Positions 16,487-26,227 are shown, counted from the stretch's first letter. The stretch is 64,000 bases of DNA from Clostridia bacterium (GCA_017534885.1 JAFXVR010000027.1:57335-121334); one strand, 5' to 3'. A program made the numbers and translations. Notes: generated from the letters alone by a model not told the origin.

Positions 16487-17761
16487 TCAGTCAGTATAGT
16501 GGATGAAGACGTTGGGGGAGTTGAAGAAGGCATCGTCCGCAATGCTGGTGCAGGCAGCGGGGATTTCGACGTAGAGGAGGTTGGGGCAGTGGGCGAAGGC
16601 GAGATGGCCGATGGAGGTGCAGGTGGAGGGGATCACCACCGCCTGAGCGGTTGATTCCATGAAGGCCTCATCCTCAATACGCAGGAGGGACGCGGGCAGG
16701 AAGAGAATCTTCAGTGAACTGTCCGGGCTGATCTCATACACGTTGAAGGTGACCGAACTGGTTTTTCCTGAGCGTGAAGTGGCCGTGATGGTGACCTCGC
16801 CCTCGCTGACGCCGTGCACCAGACCGGTTTCGCTGTCAACCGTCGCGATGGCCTCATCGCTGCTGCTGAAGGTGACCAGGTAGTTGACACAGGTTTGCGT
16901 GCGCATGGTCACGCTGGCGGTGAGCTGCATGTCGGGCAGGCCGACGAACATCCGCTCAGCGGGGGCGGTCAGCTCAACAGCGGTGACGGGATAGCAGAGG
17001 TGGAGGAGACAGCTGGCCTGAACGCCCTTTTCGCTGGTGGCGGTGATGGTGACGTCGCCGGGCACAACGGTGGTCACATGGCCGTTGCTGTTCACGGTGG
17101 CCAGGTCGGTGTTGCTGCTGCTCCACGTAATCGTTGCGCTGGCGTTGGTCGGTGTGTAGGATGTCACCGAGAGATCAAAAGAATCCTTGGCCAGCACCCA
17201 AGCCTCGGAATAATTGAGCTCAAAGGCTGTGGCAGGCATATAGGTTTCAATGGTAACGCTGGCGGATGCCGCGCCCACTGTGGCAGTAATAGTGGCGGTG
17301 CCGGGAGAGAGGGCAGTGACGATACCATTTTCAAAAGCAACGACTGAAGGATTGCTGTTGTGCCAAGTGACTGCCGCACCGTCATTAGGGAAAACACCAC
17401 AGCTCAGCGAATATGTATCCCCGCATGCAAGGACAAAAGCACGTGGAAGGGCGACACTTTGTATGCTTTCTATATCAATATCATCCAGATAGACAACTCC
17501 ATATTTGCCCGTTGCCCAAGCGTCGACAGGTGAAAACATATAGCAATAAACGGTAGTACCAGATGAAAAGACATTGGAAGCAAACGAAATAGTGGCTGTA
17601 TCGTCCATATGCAGGAAGAGGGCTTTGCTTACTCTATAGAAAGCATAATCGCCAATGCTGGTCACGCTGTCCGGGATGGTGACGCTGGTCAGACCGGTGC
17701 AGTTTCTGAAAGCATAGTCACAAATGCTGATGATATGTCTGCCGATGATAAGTCTACACAT
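16487..17761 (-). pseudogene. BspA-like surface protein with Ig-like repeats, 5'-truncated
   Basis: A 424-codon frame with leucine-rich (LRR_5) units at both ends (CDYAFRNCTGLTSVTIPDSV near the start; VVIPSTCTSIGHLAF, then LLYVEIPAACTSIADDAF at the end) around about three BIG2-type Ig domains (ATVDSETGLVHGVSEGEVTI). Such proteins are secreted, but this frame starts in the middle of a repeat, has no signal peptide, and a TGA directly precedes the first ATG. No ribosome binding site or promoter is visible, and the copA terminator lies 42 bases upstream. I read it as the 3' remainder of a larger adhesin gene. The lower G+C of its 5' third (17400-17700) differs from the neighbours. Confidence 0.75.
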
Positions 17762-17802
17762 TCAAAGAGGACTGTCACAAGGTACACCTTCTGACACCCG
17801 CC

Positions 17803-17833
17803 AAAAAGGAGCTCCGCCATCAGGCAAAGCTCC
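17803..17833 (-). terminator. copA terminator
   Basis: On the minus strand GGAGCTTTGCC pairs with GGCGGAGCTCC (11 bp, two U-G pairs) around TGAT and is followed by TTTTT. It lies 35 bases after the copA stop. Confidence 0.82.
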
Positions 17834-17867
17834 CTTTAATCATCCCGGTCTTCCAGATCAATCTCCT

Positions 17868-20423
17868 TCATTCCCCCCACTCATACCCCGCCTGCTCCAC
17901 CGCCTGCCTCAGCGCGTCCTCGCTGACGCCCGGCTTCACCCGGAGCATCACCTCGGCCCGCTCGAAGGACGGGGCGGCGGAAAGCACGCCCTCCACCTTC
18001 TCGAGGGCTTTTTTCACGCGGGCCTCGCAGTGGGCGCACATCATGCCCCTGACGCGGAGCACGCGCTCCACGCCGCTGCGCTCGGCCTCGGCGGCGGCCT
18101 GGAGGGCCTGCACCGTCTCGCGGAAGGCGGCCTCGTCCACGGGCGTGCCGGGCTTGTCGCGGCCCGGATCCCGCAGGCGGCAGAGGTTGAGCCGCAGGGC
18201 GTTGCTGACCACGCAAAAGCTGGACAGGCTCATGGCCGCCGCGCCGAACATGGGGTTCATCTCCCAGCCGAAGAGGTGGATGAAGGCCCCGGCCGCCAGC
18301 GGAATGCCGATGACGTTGTAGAAGAAGGCCCAGAACAGGTTCTCGCGGATATTGCGCAGGGTGGCGCGGCTCAGGCGGATGGCGGCGGCCACGTCCGCAA
18401 GGCTGGACTTCATCACCACCACGTCCGCCGCGTCGATGGCCACGTCCGTGCCCGCGCCGATGGCCACGCCGATGTCCGCCCGGGTCAGGGCCGGCGCGTC
18501 GTTGATGCCGTCGCCCACCATCACGGTCTTGCCCAGCTCGCTCAGGCGGCGGATGACCCCTTCCTTGCCGTCGGGCAGGACGCCGGCGATGACCTCATCC
18601 ACGCCCGCCTGCGCTCCGATGGCCTTCGCGGTGCGCTGGTTGTCGCCCGTCAGCATCACCACACGGATGCCCATGCCCCGCATTTCCGCGATGGCGGCGG
18701 CGCTGTCTGCCTTGATCACGTCAGCCACGGCGATCACGCCCAGCAGCTTGTCCCCCCGGCTGAAGAGCAGGGGCGTCTTGCCCTCTCCCGCCAGCCGGTT
18801 CGCCAGACCGGCGGTTTCCTCAGGCACATGCAGCAGGGAGGCCATGTAGCTCAGGCTGCCGCCCCGCAGGGCTTCTCCCTTCAGCCGCCCGGTCAGGCCG
18901 TTGCCCGGCAGCACGGTGAAGTCCGTCACCTCATCAGCCGCCAGCCCCCTGTCCGCCGCGGCGTCCACCACTGCCTTCGCCAGAGGATGCTCGGACTTGC
19001 GCTCCAGCGCCCCGGCCAGGCTCAGCAGCTCCTCCCCGCTGACGCCCTCCGCGGGCAGGACGTCCGTTACCCGCATCCGGCCCTCGGTGATGGTGCCGGT
19101 CTTGTCTAAGGCGACAATGCGCGCCTTGCCGGTCTCCTCCAGGGACACGGCGGTCTTGAAGAGGATGCCGTTCTTCGCGCCCACGCCGTTGCCCACCATG
19201 ATGGCCACGGGGGTCGCCAGGCCTAAGGCGCAGGGGCAGGAGATGACCAGCACCGAGATGCCTCTGGCCAGGGCGAAGGCGAAGTCCCGGTCCATCAGAA
19301 GCCAGATCAGGGTGGTGATCAGGGCGATGCCGATGACCACCGGCACAAAGACGCCGGAGACCCGGTCCGCCAGCTTGGCGATGGGCGCCTTGGTGGCCGC
19401 CGCGTCGGAGACCATGCGGATGATCTGGCTGAGGGTGGTGTCCTCGCCCACGCGGGTGGCGCGGCAGGTCATGTAGCCGGAGCGGTTGATGGTGGCGGCG
19501 GACACGGTATCGCCGGGCTGCTTGTCCACGGGCACGCTCTCGCCCGTCAGCGCGGACTCATCCACCGCGGAGCCTCCCGTCAGCACCACGCCGTCCACCG
19601 GCACCGCTTCCCCGGGCCGCACCGCAAACACGTCGCCGGCCTTCACCTGCTCGATGGGCACGGTCACCTCCGCGCCGTCCCGCACCAGCACCGCCGTCCT
19701 GGGCGAGAGCCGCATCAGCCCCTTCAGCGCGTCGGTGGTGCGCCCCTTGGAGCGGGCCTCCAGCATCTTGCCCACGGTGATGAGGGTGAGGATCATGGCG
19801 GCGGACTCAAAGTAGAAGGAGTGCATCCACGCCATGGCCGCCGCGCCGTCCCCCGCCTGGGAAGCGCCCAGCAGCCGGAACAGGGCGTAGACGCTCCAGC
19901 CGAAGGAAGCCGCCGAGCCCAGGGCCACCAGCGTGTCCATGTTGGGGGCGCGGTGCCACAGGCTCCTGAAGCCGGAGATGAAGAACTTCTGGTTGATGAC
20001 CATCACGATGGCCGCCAGCAGCAGCTGCGCCAGCCCCTGGGCCGCCATATTGCCCGCCAGGAAGGCCGGCAGCGGGAAGCCCGCCATCATGTGCCCCATC
20101 GAGATGTACATCAGCACCAGCAAAAAGCCCAGCGAAGCCAGCAGCCGCCGGCGCAGGACAGGGGTTTCCCGGTCGCGCAGGGCATTCTCGGCCTCCGCCG
20201 CGCCGCCGGCCTGAGCCTGCTTCGCCCCCTTCAGGGACGCGCCGTACCCGGCCTCCATCACCGCCGCGATCACCGCCTCCGGGCTGGCCTCGCCCTCCAC
20301 GCCCATGGCGTTGGTCAGCAGGCTCACCGAGCACTCGGTGACCCCCGGCACCCCCCTGACCGCCTTCTCCACCCGCGCACTGCAGGCCGCGCAGCTCATC
20401 CCCGTGACATCGTACTGTACCAT
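17868..20423 (-). CDS. copA: Copper-exporting P1B-type ATPase with N- and C-terminal metal-binding domains
   Basis: An 851-residue copper pump. Residues 1-65 are a heavy-metal-associated domain with GMSCAACS (Cys11, Cys14). Then come the membrane helices, the actuator motif LTGESVPV, the transmembrane metal site ISCPCALGLATP, the phosphorylation site DKTGTIT, the HP motif in SEHPLA and the hinge MVGDGINDAPAL. Residues about 785-851 are a second metal-binding domain (RGMMCAHCEARVKK); a C-terminal one is less common than an N-terminal pair. It exports Cu+ from the cytoplasm. A CsoR-type operator overlaps its promoter, matching that of the csoR-copZ unit 6 kb away. Confidence 0.96.
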   Translation of the reverse strand: MVQYDVTGMSCAACSARVEKAVRGVPGVTECSVSLLTNAMGVEGEASPEAVIAAVMEAGYGASLKGAKQAQAGGAAEAENALRDRETPVLRRRLLASLGFLLVLMYISMGHMMAGFPLPAFLAGNMAAQGLAQLLLAAIVMVINQKFFISGFRSLWHRAPNMDTLVALGSAASFGWSVYALFRLLGASQAGDGAAAMAWMHSFYFESAAMILTLITVGKMLEARSKGRTTDALKGLMRLSPRTAVLVRDGAEVTVPIEQVKAGDVFAVRPGEAVPVDGVVLTGGSAVDESALTGESVPVDKQPGDTVSAATINRSGYMTCRATRVGEDTTLSQIIRMVSDAAATKAPIAKLADRVSGVFVPVVIGIALITTLIWLLMDRDFAFALARGISVLVISCPCALGLATPVAIMVGNGVGAKNGILFKTAVSLEETGKARIVALDKTGTITEGRMRVTDVLPAEGVSGEELLSLAGALERKSEHPLAKAVVDAAADRGLAADEVTDFTVLPGNGLTGRLKGEALRGGSLSYMASLLHVPEETAGLANRLAGEGKTPLLFSRGDKLLGVIAVADVIKADSAAAIAEMRGMGIRVVMLTGDNQRTAKAIGAQAGVDEVIAGVLPDGKEGVIRRLSELGKTVMVGDGINDAPALTRADIGVAIGAGTDVAIDAADVVVMKSSLADVAAAIRLSRATLRNIRENLFWAFFYNVIGIPLAAGAFIHLFGWEMNPMFGAAAMSLSSFCVVSNALRLNLCRLRDPGRDKPGTPVDEAAFRETVQALQAAAEAERSGVERVLRVRGMMCAHCEARVKKALEKVEGVLSAAPSFERAEVMLRVKPGVSEDALRQAVEQAGYEWGE

Positions 20424-20433
20424 GACGCCCTCC

Positions 20434-20483
20434 TATACCCCAGCGGGTATATTGAGTGTAGCACGGACAGGGGGGAAAGTCAA
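20434..20483 (-). promoter_or_regulatory. copA promoter with CsoR operator
   Basis: On the minus strand TTGACT (20483-20478) and TACACT (20460-20455) are 17 bases apart. TATACCC-N4-GGGTATA (20434-20451), the known form of CsoR binding sites, covers the predicted transcription start. The copA start codon is 11 bases further downstream. Confidence 0.83.
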
Positions 20484-20580
20484 GGAGAGACGGCAATTCT
20501 CCGGACAGTCCCGGTCAGCGCTTCCCGATCCGGATGCTTCAAAAAAACGCAAGAAATACATCCGAATCCGCCATTTTCGC

Positions 20581-20609
20581 TTGCATTCATCCCGTCAGTC
20601 CGGTATGAT
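20581..20609 (+). promoter_or_regulatory. Promoter of the PutP-type symporter gene
   Basis: TTGCAT (20581-20586) and TATGAT (20604-20609) with 17-base spacing, 84 bases upstream of the start codon. Confidence 0.65.
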
Positions 20610-20693
20610 AACAGGGGATTGCACATAAGCCCCTGCAGGCCGGGCACCGCAGGAATGCAAAACGGCGCCGGCCGGGAAAGGAGAACGCGGGTC

Positions 20694-22151
20694 ATGAATG
20701 TGGAACTGATGGTCTTTATTGTCTATCTGGTGTTCATGCTGGGCATCGGCGTGTACTTCTTCCTGAAGATGCGCTCGGGCAATGAGAAGGATTACTTCTT
20801 AGGCGGGCGGAAGATGGGCCCCTGGGTGTCGGCCCTGTCCGCCGGCGCCTCGGACATGAGCGCGTGGGTGCTCATGGGTCTGCCGGCCTCCATCTACGCC
20901 TTGGGCGTGGGGCAGAGCTGGATCGCCATCGGCCTGGCCCTGGGCTATGCCCTCAGCTGGATTCTCGAGGCGCCCCGGCTGCGCAGATACTCCATCGCGG
21001 CCAGGGACTCCATCACCATCCCCCAGTACCTCACCAACCGCTTCCTGTCCAAGAGCCGGGCGATGCAGGTCATCTGCGCGGTGATCTTCATCGTGGCCTA
21101 CACCATTTACGCGGCCAGCAGCATCAAGGCCTGCGGCACCCTGTTCAACACCGTGGTGGGGCTGGACGCCAATGTGGCCATGTACCTGGCGGCGGCCATC
21201 ATCATCTCCTACACCTTCTTAGGCGGCTTCTCCGCTGTCAGCTGGACGGACTTCTTCCAGGGCATGCTGATGCTGGCAGCCCTGCTCATCGCGCCGATCT
21301 TCGCCCTGGTGCTGGTGCAGGGCGGGCAGGGCGTGTCCACCATAGAGGAGGCGGGCAGCGGCTACTGGCAGCTGTTCACCTCCTGGCAGGACATCCTCTC
21401 CGGCCTGGGCTGGGGCCTGGGCTACTTCGGCATGCCCCACATCATCATCCGCTTCATGGCCGTGCGCTCGGACCGCGACATCCGTAAGAGCGCGAAGATC
21501 GGCATCACCTGGACCACCCTGATCCTCGCCTTCGCGGTGGCCTCCGGCCTGATCGGGCGGATGTTCATCGGCAATATCGACGATACCAGCACCGTCTTCA
21601 TCCAGATGGTGCGCAAGATCTTCCCGCCCGTCATCAGCGGCGTGCTCCTCTCCGCCATCCTCGCGGCCTCCATGTCCACCGCGGACAGCCAGCTGCTCTC
21701 CAGCGCCTCGGCCTTCGCCAGCGACGTGTACAAGCCCATCCTCCGCAAAGGCCAGGCCAGCGACAAGGAAATGCTCTGGATGAGCCGCGGCGTGGTGCTG
21801 GTCATCGCCGTCGTCGCCCTGATTATCGCCTCCAACCCGAACAGCGGCACCATCATGAACCTGGTGTCCAACGCCTGGGGTGTGTTCGGCGCCGCCTTTG
21901 GCCCGGTCATCCTGCTGAGCCTGTTCTGGCGCAGGCTGACGTTCCCCGGCGCGGCCGCGGGCATCGTGGTCGGCGCGGCCGCGGACATCTGCTGGCTGGC
22001 CTTCTTCAGCGGCACCGGCCTGTACGAGATCGTGCCCGGCTTCCTCCTGGGCCTGCTCACCGCTGTGGTGGTCTCCCTCATCAGCAAGGAGCCCGACAAG
22101 GCGGTCACCGACATCTACGACCAGGTCGCCTCCGGCAAAGAGGAAATCTGA
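20694..22151 (+). CDS. putP: Sodium/solute symporter, PutP (sodium/proline) type
   Basis: A 485-residue membrane protein of the solute:sodium symporter family. The start at 20694 (MNVELMVFIVYLVFML) follows AAAGGAG; the frame stays open far upstream only because it lies opposite copA. About 13 hydrophobic segments are seen. Family marks: DYFLGGRKMGPWVSALSAGA, ASDMSAWVLMGLPASIY, the SGLT-type region GYFGMPHIIIRFMAVRS and AASMSTADSQLLSSASAFASD, a classical PutP block. It imports an amino acid, most likely proline, with Na+. It has its own promoter and terminator. Proline specificity is inferred from the motifs. Confidence 0.9.
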   Translation: MNVELMVFIVYLVFMLGIGVYFFLKMRSGNEKDYFLGGRKMGPWVSALSAGASDMSAWVLMGLPASIYALGVGQSWIAIGLALGYALSWILEAPRLRRYSIAARDSITIPQYLTNRFLSKSRAMQVICAVIFIVAYTIYAASSIKACGTLFNTVVGLDANVAMYLAAAIIISYTFLGGFSAVSWTDFFQGMLMLAALLIAPIFALVLVQGGQGVSTIEEAGSGYWQLFTSWQDILSGLGWGLGYFGMPHIIIRFMAVRSDRDIRKSAKIGITWTTLILAFAVASGLIGRMFIGNIDDTSTVFIQMVRKIFPPVISGVLLSAILAASMSTADSQLLSSASAFASDVYKPILRKGQASDKEMLWMSRGVVLVIAVVALIIASNPNSGTIMNLVSNAWGVFGAAFGPVILLSLFWRRLTFPGAAAGIVVGAAADICWLAFFSGTGLYEIVPGFLLGLLTAVVVSLISKEPDKAVTDIYDQVASGKEEI

Positions 22152-22158
22152 GCAAGGA

Positions 22159-22211
22159 AAAGGGGCTGTCCCATGCGCCAATCCTGTCTGGCGTTAGGGA
22201 TAGCCCTTTTT
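22159..22211 (+). terminator. putP terminator
   Basis: AAAGGGGCTGTCCC pairs with GGGATAGCCCTTT (one bulge) with an inner CGCCA/TGGCG helix, ending in TTTTT. Confidence 0.85.
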
Positions 22212-22303
22212 GTCTGTCCTTTTATCACAGCACGTTCGCCGCCATGATGCCAAAGCGAAATCCAAGGTGAAACCCCTTGTTGCCCGAGTCGAAAGCCTGC
22301 CGC

Positions 22304-22325
22304 TGATAGGTTTGAAGACCTATCA
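22304..22325. other. 8-bp perfect hairpin in the putP-ABC gap
   Basis: TGATAGGT and ACCTATCA flank a 6-base loop, in the otherwise gene-free stretch 22212-22434. On the minus strand it lies 110 bases downstream of the ABC exporter stop, without a U-run. No gene or RNA was recognised in the rest of the gap. Confidence 0.4.
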
Positions 22326-22434
22326 TACCATCTCAGGGGCGGAAACGCAAGGATTCATGGGGCAAATGGAATGTATATGTTATTTCTCACATTATGTGCA
22401 GCCCTTCCCGCTGCCTGTCGGCCCATCCGGTCTC

Positions 22435-24279
22435 CTACTCCGCCAGCTGCAGCTGATAGAGCTTTTTGTAGATGCCATCCTGCTGGAGCAGCTCCTGATG
22501 GGTGCCGCTCTCCCGGATGCGGCCGTGGTGCATCACGATGATGCGGTCGGCGTGCTGGATGGTAGAGAGCCGGTGGGCCACCATGATGGTGGTGCGGCCG
22601 CGCATCAGGGTTTCCACGGCTTCCTGAATCCACTGCTCGGTCTCGGTGTCGATGTTGGCGGTGGCCTCGTCCAGAATCAGGATGGTGGGATTGTGGGCCA
22701 AGGTGCGGGCGAAGGACAGCAGCTGCCGCTGGCCGGCGGAAAGGGTGGAGCCGCGCTCGGTCACGGCCTGGGCATAGCCCGCGGGCAGCTTGTCGATAAA
22801 GCGCGCGGCGTTGACCTCCCGGGCTGCCTCGGCGATCTGCCCGTCGGTGATCTCCTCATTGCGGAGGCGGATGTTGGAGGCGATGTCGCCGGTGAAGATG
22901 AACACGTCCTGCTGCACCTGGCCGATGGCGGAGCGGATCTGCTCCCGGCTCAGCTCGCGGATGTCCACCCCGTCGATGCGGATCTGCCCCTTCTGAATCT
23001 CGTAGTACCGGCCGATCAGGTTGAGGATGGAGCTCTTGCCCGCGCCGGTGGCGCCCACGAAGGCCACCTTCTGCCCGGGCTCGATGGTGAAGCTCACATC
23101 TTTGAGCACCCAGTCCTCGCCGGTGTAGGCGAACCACACGTGGTCGAACTCGATGCGGCCTTTCACGGCGGGCAGTCTGCGAGGCTCCTGCTCATCGCGG
23201 ATCAGGGGCTCCTCGTCCATCAGGGTGAAGATCTTCTCGGCGGAGGCAATGGCGCTCTGCAGGGTGGAGAACTGCTCGGCCAGCTCCTGCACGGGCTCAA
23301 AGAAGTGGGTGATGTAGTCCAGGAAGATGTACATCACGCCCAAGGTCAGCACGTTCGAGAGCACGGAGCGGGAGGCCACCACCAGCACGATCACCTTGGC
23401 CGCCACGGACAGGAAGTAGAGCCCCGGGCGGAAGAGGGCGTAGACCATCAGCTCCCGGAAGCCCGCGTTGTACAGCTCGCCGTTTTTGTCCGCGAACTCC
23501 TCAAACTTGCGCTTTTCCCGGCCGAAGAGCTGAATGACCCGCATGCCGGAGATGTGCTCGGAGAGATAGGTGTTCAGCGCGGTCAGGCGGGTGCGCGTCA
23601 GCTGATAGGCCCGGCGGGACAGGGCGCGGAACACGAAGGTCAGCACGCCCACCACCGGCAGCAGCAGGAAGCACCACAGCGCCATCCGGGGGTTCAGCGC
23701 CAGCATCACCGCCGCGAGGCCCACAATCTTGATGACGTTCTGGAAGAGGCGGACGGTCATGTTGCTGAAGACCTCGTTCAGGGCCTCCACATCGTTGGTC
23801 AGCCGCGTCACCAGCTTGCCCACGGGCGTGGTGTCGAAAAAGCGCATGGTCAGGGACTGCACATGGGCGAAGAGGCTGTTGCGGATGTCGTACACAATGT
23901 CCTGGCCCATCTTCTGCATCAGCAGGGCCTGGGCGCGGGTGCACACGAAGAGGCCCACCAGCATCAGCAGATACCAGAAGCCAGCGGTCAGCACGCCCCT
24001 CAGGCGCGTTCCGACCTCCTGCCCGGCCTCCCAGGCCTGTCCCTCCGTGCCCACAATCCAGTCGTCAATGGCGCGGCCGATCAGGATGGGCCGGTACAGA
24101 TCCATCACGGTGACGGCCAGCACCAGCAGGAAGCAGATGATCAGGGTCTTCCGGTGGGGCTTCAGGTAGGCGGCCAGGCGCTTGAGCGCGTTGCCCTGGT
24201 AGTGGACGTCCGCGTTGCCCTCGTGGTCGCCCACGGAAAAGAGGCTGGCCAGGCGGTTCTTTTTCTTCGTTTCGCTCAT
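22435..24279 (-). CDS. ABC exporter half-transporter, subunit B (catalytically canonical)
   Basis: A 614-residue type I ABC exporter: six membrane helices (residues about 40-340) followed by a nucleotide-binding domain. Walker A is GATGAGKSS, the signature is the altered LSAGQRQL, Walker B is TILILDEATANID with the catalytic Glu, and the switch His is in VAHRLSTI. The neighbour upstream lacks the catalytic Glu but has a canonical ISGGQ, so the pair forms one consensus and one degenerate site, as in heterodimeric exporters such as TM287/288 or BmrCD. Start and upstream stop overlap by 4 bases. Multidrug or lipid export is likely; substrate unknown. Confidence 0.93.
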   Translation of the reverse strand: MSETKKKNRLASLFSVGDHEGNADVHYQGNALKRLAAYLKPHRKTLIICFLLVLAVTVMDLYRPILIGRAIDDWIVGTEGQAWEAGQEVGTRLRGVLTAGFWYLLMLVGLFVCTRAQALLMQKMGQDIVYDIRNSLFAHVQSLTMRFFDTTPVGKLVTRLTNDVEALNEVFSNMTVRLFQNVIKIVGLAAVMLALNPRMALWCFLLLPVVGVLTFVFRALSRRAYQLTRTRLTALNTYLSEHISGMRVIQLFGREKRKFEEFADKNGELYNAGFRELMVYALFRPGLYFLSVAAKVIVLVVASRSVLSNVLTLGVMYIFLDYITHFFEPVQELAEQFSTLQSAIASAEKIFTLMDEEPLIRDEQEPRRLPAVKGRIEFDHVWFAYTGEDWVLKDVSFTIEPGQKVAFVGATGAGKSSILNLIGRYYEIQKGQIRIDGVDIRELSREQIRSAIGQVQQDVFIFTGDIASNIRLRNEEITDGQIAEAAREVNAARFIDKLPAGYAQAVTERGSTLSAGQRQLLSFARTLAHNPTILILDEATANIDTETEQWIQEAVETLMRGRTTIMVAHRLSTIQHADRIIVMHHGRIRESGTHQELLQQDGIYKKLYQLQLAE

Positions 24280-26048
24280 ACGCCCTCACCGCCTTCCTCG
24301 CGCAGCTGCTTCTCCAGCTGCTGTTTGTCGTAGATGCTGCGGTAGAGGCCGCCCAGGGCCATCAGCTCCTCGTGGGTGCCGTACTCGGCCATGGCTCCGT
24401 CCTCCAGCACCAGGATGTGGTCGGCGTGCTGGATGGTGGAGATCCGGTGCGCGATGATCAGCGTCGTCCGGCCCCGGCGGTTCTTCCGCAGGTTGTGGAG
24501 AATCTGCTCCTCGGTGTCGGTGTCCACGGCGGAAAGGGAGTCGTCCAGCACCAGGATGGGCGCGTCCTTCATCAGGGCCCGGGCGATGGCCGTGCGCTGC
24601 TTCTGTCCGCCGGAGATCGTCACGCCGCGCTCGCCCACCAGGGTGTGGTAGCCCTCGGGGAACTCCATGATGTTGTCGTGCACGCAGGCCGCCTTCGCCG
24701 CGGCTTCCACCTGCGCGTGGGTGCCGTTGTCCACGCCGAAGAGGATGTTGTTTTCCACCGTGTCGCTGAAGAGGAAATTGTCCTGGGGCACATAGGCGAT
24801 GTCCCGGCGGAGCACCTGCAGGGGAATGTCGGGCAGGTCATGGCCGTCCAGGCGGATCATGCCCCGCTCGTCGGTGTCGTAGAGGCGCTCCAGCAGGCTG
24901 ATGAGGGTCGTCTTGCCCGCGCCGGTGCGCCCGATGACCGCTAAGGTCTCCCCGGGCTTCACGCTGACAGACACGTCCTTCAGCGCCGGCGCCTCGCCGC
25001 TGTCCGGGTAGGTGAAGGTCAGATGGCTGATCTCGATGCCGCCCTTGAGCCCCTGAATGGAGGGATCGCCCTGATCCACGATCTCCGGCTTCTCCTCCAG
25101 AATGGCGCGGATGCGACCCAGGGAGGCCACGCCCTGGGAGACCGAGGACACGCACTCGCCCGCGGCGATCATGGGCCAGACCAGCATGCCGATATAGCTG
25201 TTGAAGGTCACAAACTGGCCGGGGGTGATTTCCCCGGTGATGGCCAGGTAGCCGCCGTAGATGAGGGTCGAAAGGGTCGACACGCCGATGACCAGGTTCA
25301 ACAGGGGAAAGACCAGGGCCGTCAGCCGCACCACCGCCAGGTTCTTCTCCCGGGTGTTGCCGGTGGCCACGGCGAAGGCCGCCTGCTCCTGCTTCTCCTG
25401 CACAAAGGCCTTGATGACCCGGATGCCGCTGATGGACTCCTGGGTCTGGTCGCTCAGCTGGGAGAAGGCCTCCTGCTTCTCCCGGAAGCGCCTGTGCATG
25501 GCCTTGCCGAAAAAGATGTCGCCGATGATGATCAGCGCCATGGGGATCAGCGCCACCAGCGTCAGCTTCAGCGACACAAAGCTGACCATGTTGAACAGCA
25601 CCAGGATGAGCATCACCGAGGCGTCGAAGATGGTGATGATGGTGGCGCCGGCCAGCTGGCGCACCGAGCCCAGGTCGTTGGTGAAGTGGGCCATCAGGTC
25701 GCCGGTCTTGTGCAGGTTGAAGTACCGGGCCGAGAGGGTCTCCATGTGGGAGAACATCCGGTTGCGCAGGTCGCGCTCCACCAGCCGGGCCGAGCCGAAG
25801 AGGAAGTAGCGCCACCCGAAGCGCCCCACGGTGGCGAACCCGCCCAACAGCAGGAAGCGCAGGCTGTACCGCCACACCCCGTCCATGCCGAGGCTGCCCT
25901 CGTTGAGCCCGTCGGTGATGAGTCCCGGGAGCTGCGGCATATAGGAGATCACCCAGTCCACCACCAGCAGGGACAGGAGTCCCAGCGCGTACCGCCACCA
26001 GTAGCGGCGCATAAACTGCCAGGCCAGAGCAAGACTTTTTTTCATCAC
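24276..26048 (-). CDS. ABC exporter half-transporter, subunit A (degenerate ATP site)
   Basis: A 590-residue membrane-ATPase fusion. Membrane domain residues about 10-310; nucleotide-binding domain with Walker A GRTGAGKTT, Q-loop YVPQDNFLFS, canonical signature ISGGQKQR and Walker B ILVLDDSLSAVD, where Asp replaces the catalytic Glu. This is the non-catalytic half expected in a heterodimer with the next gene. It is the first gene of a two-gene operon behind a good promoter at 26121-26149. Similar pairs (YheI/YheH, BmrC/BmrD) export drugs. Confidence 0.93.
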   Translation of the reverse strand: MMKKSLALAWQFMRRYWWRYALGLLSLLVVDWVISYMPQLPGLITDGLNEGSLGMDGVWRYSLRFLLLGGFATVGRFGWRYFLFGSARLVERDLRNRMFSHMETLSARYFNLHKTGDLMAHFTNDLGSVRQLAGATIITIFDASVMLILVLFNMVSFVSLKLTLVALIPMALIIIGDIFFGKAMHRRFREKQEAFSQLSDQTQESISGIRVIKAFVQEKQEQAAFAVATGNTREKNLAVVRLTALVFPLLNLVIGVSTLSTLIYGGYLAITGEITPGQFVTFNSYIGMLVWPMIAAGECVSSVSQGVASLGRIRAILEEKPEIVDQGDPSIQGLKGGIEISHLTFTYPDSGEAPALKDVSVSVKPGETLAVIGRTGAGKTTLISLLERLYDTDERGMIRLDGHDLPDIPLQVLRRDIAYVPQDNFLFSDTVENNILFGVDNGTHAQVEAAAKAACVHDNIMEFPEGYHTLVGERGVTISGGQKQRTAIARALMKDAPILVLDDSLSAVDTDTEEQILHNLRKNRRGRTTLIIAHRISTIQHADHILVLEDGAMAEYGTHEELMALGGLYRSIYDKQQLEKQLREEGGEGV

Positions 26049-26120
26049 AGATCCTCTGCGCTGATTTCAGCGGCTGACAGATACAGAAACGCCGAGCTGC
26101 GCCGGCGCGAAAACGTGTTT

Positions 26121-26149
26121 ATCATATAAAAAGACGGGGAGATTGTCAA
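26121..26149 (-). promoter_or_regulatory. Promoter of the heterodimeric ABC exporter operon
   Basis: On the minus strand TTGACA (26149-26144), 17-base spacer, TATGAT (26126-26121). Confidence 0.8.
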
Positions 26150-26169
26150 GCGGGGAAACCGTTTCAGAA

Positions 26170-26201
26170 AGCCTGCCGGGATGGATGCTTCCCGGCAGGC
26201 T
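26170..26201 (-). terminator. csoR-copZ terminator
   Basis: A perfect 12-bp stem (AGCCTGCCGGGA/TCCCGGCAGGCT) with an 8-base loop, followed on the minus strand by TTTCTG. It sits 27 bases after the copZ stop and 20 bases before the ABC promoter. Confidence 0.75.
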
Positions 26202-26227
26202 GATGATCGACCGAAGGCGGTGCGTCC

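Noticed and set aside
17401..17761. Intact secreted protein gene starting further upstream of 17761
   Set aside because: The in-frame codon immediately upstream of the first ATG is TGA, and the copA terminator and stop lie within 106 bases, leaving no room for a signal peptide.
22212..22434. Possible tRNA or small RNA gene in the putP-ABC gap
   Set aside because: Only an 8-bp hairpin was found; no cloverleaf, no T-loop consensus GTTCGANTC and no promoter in front.
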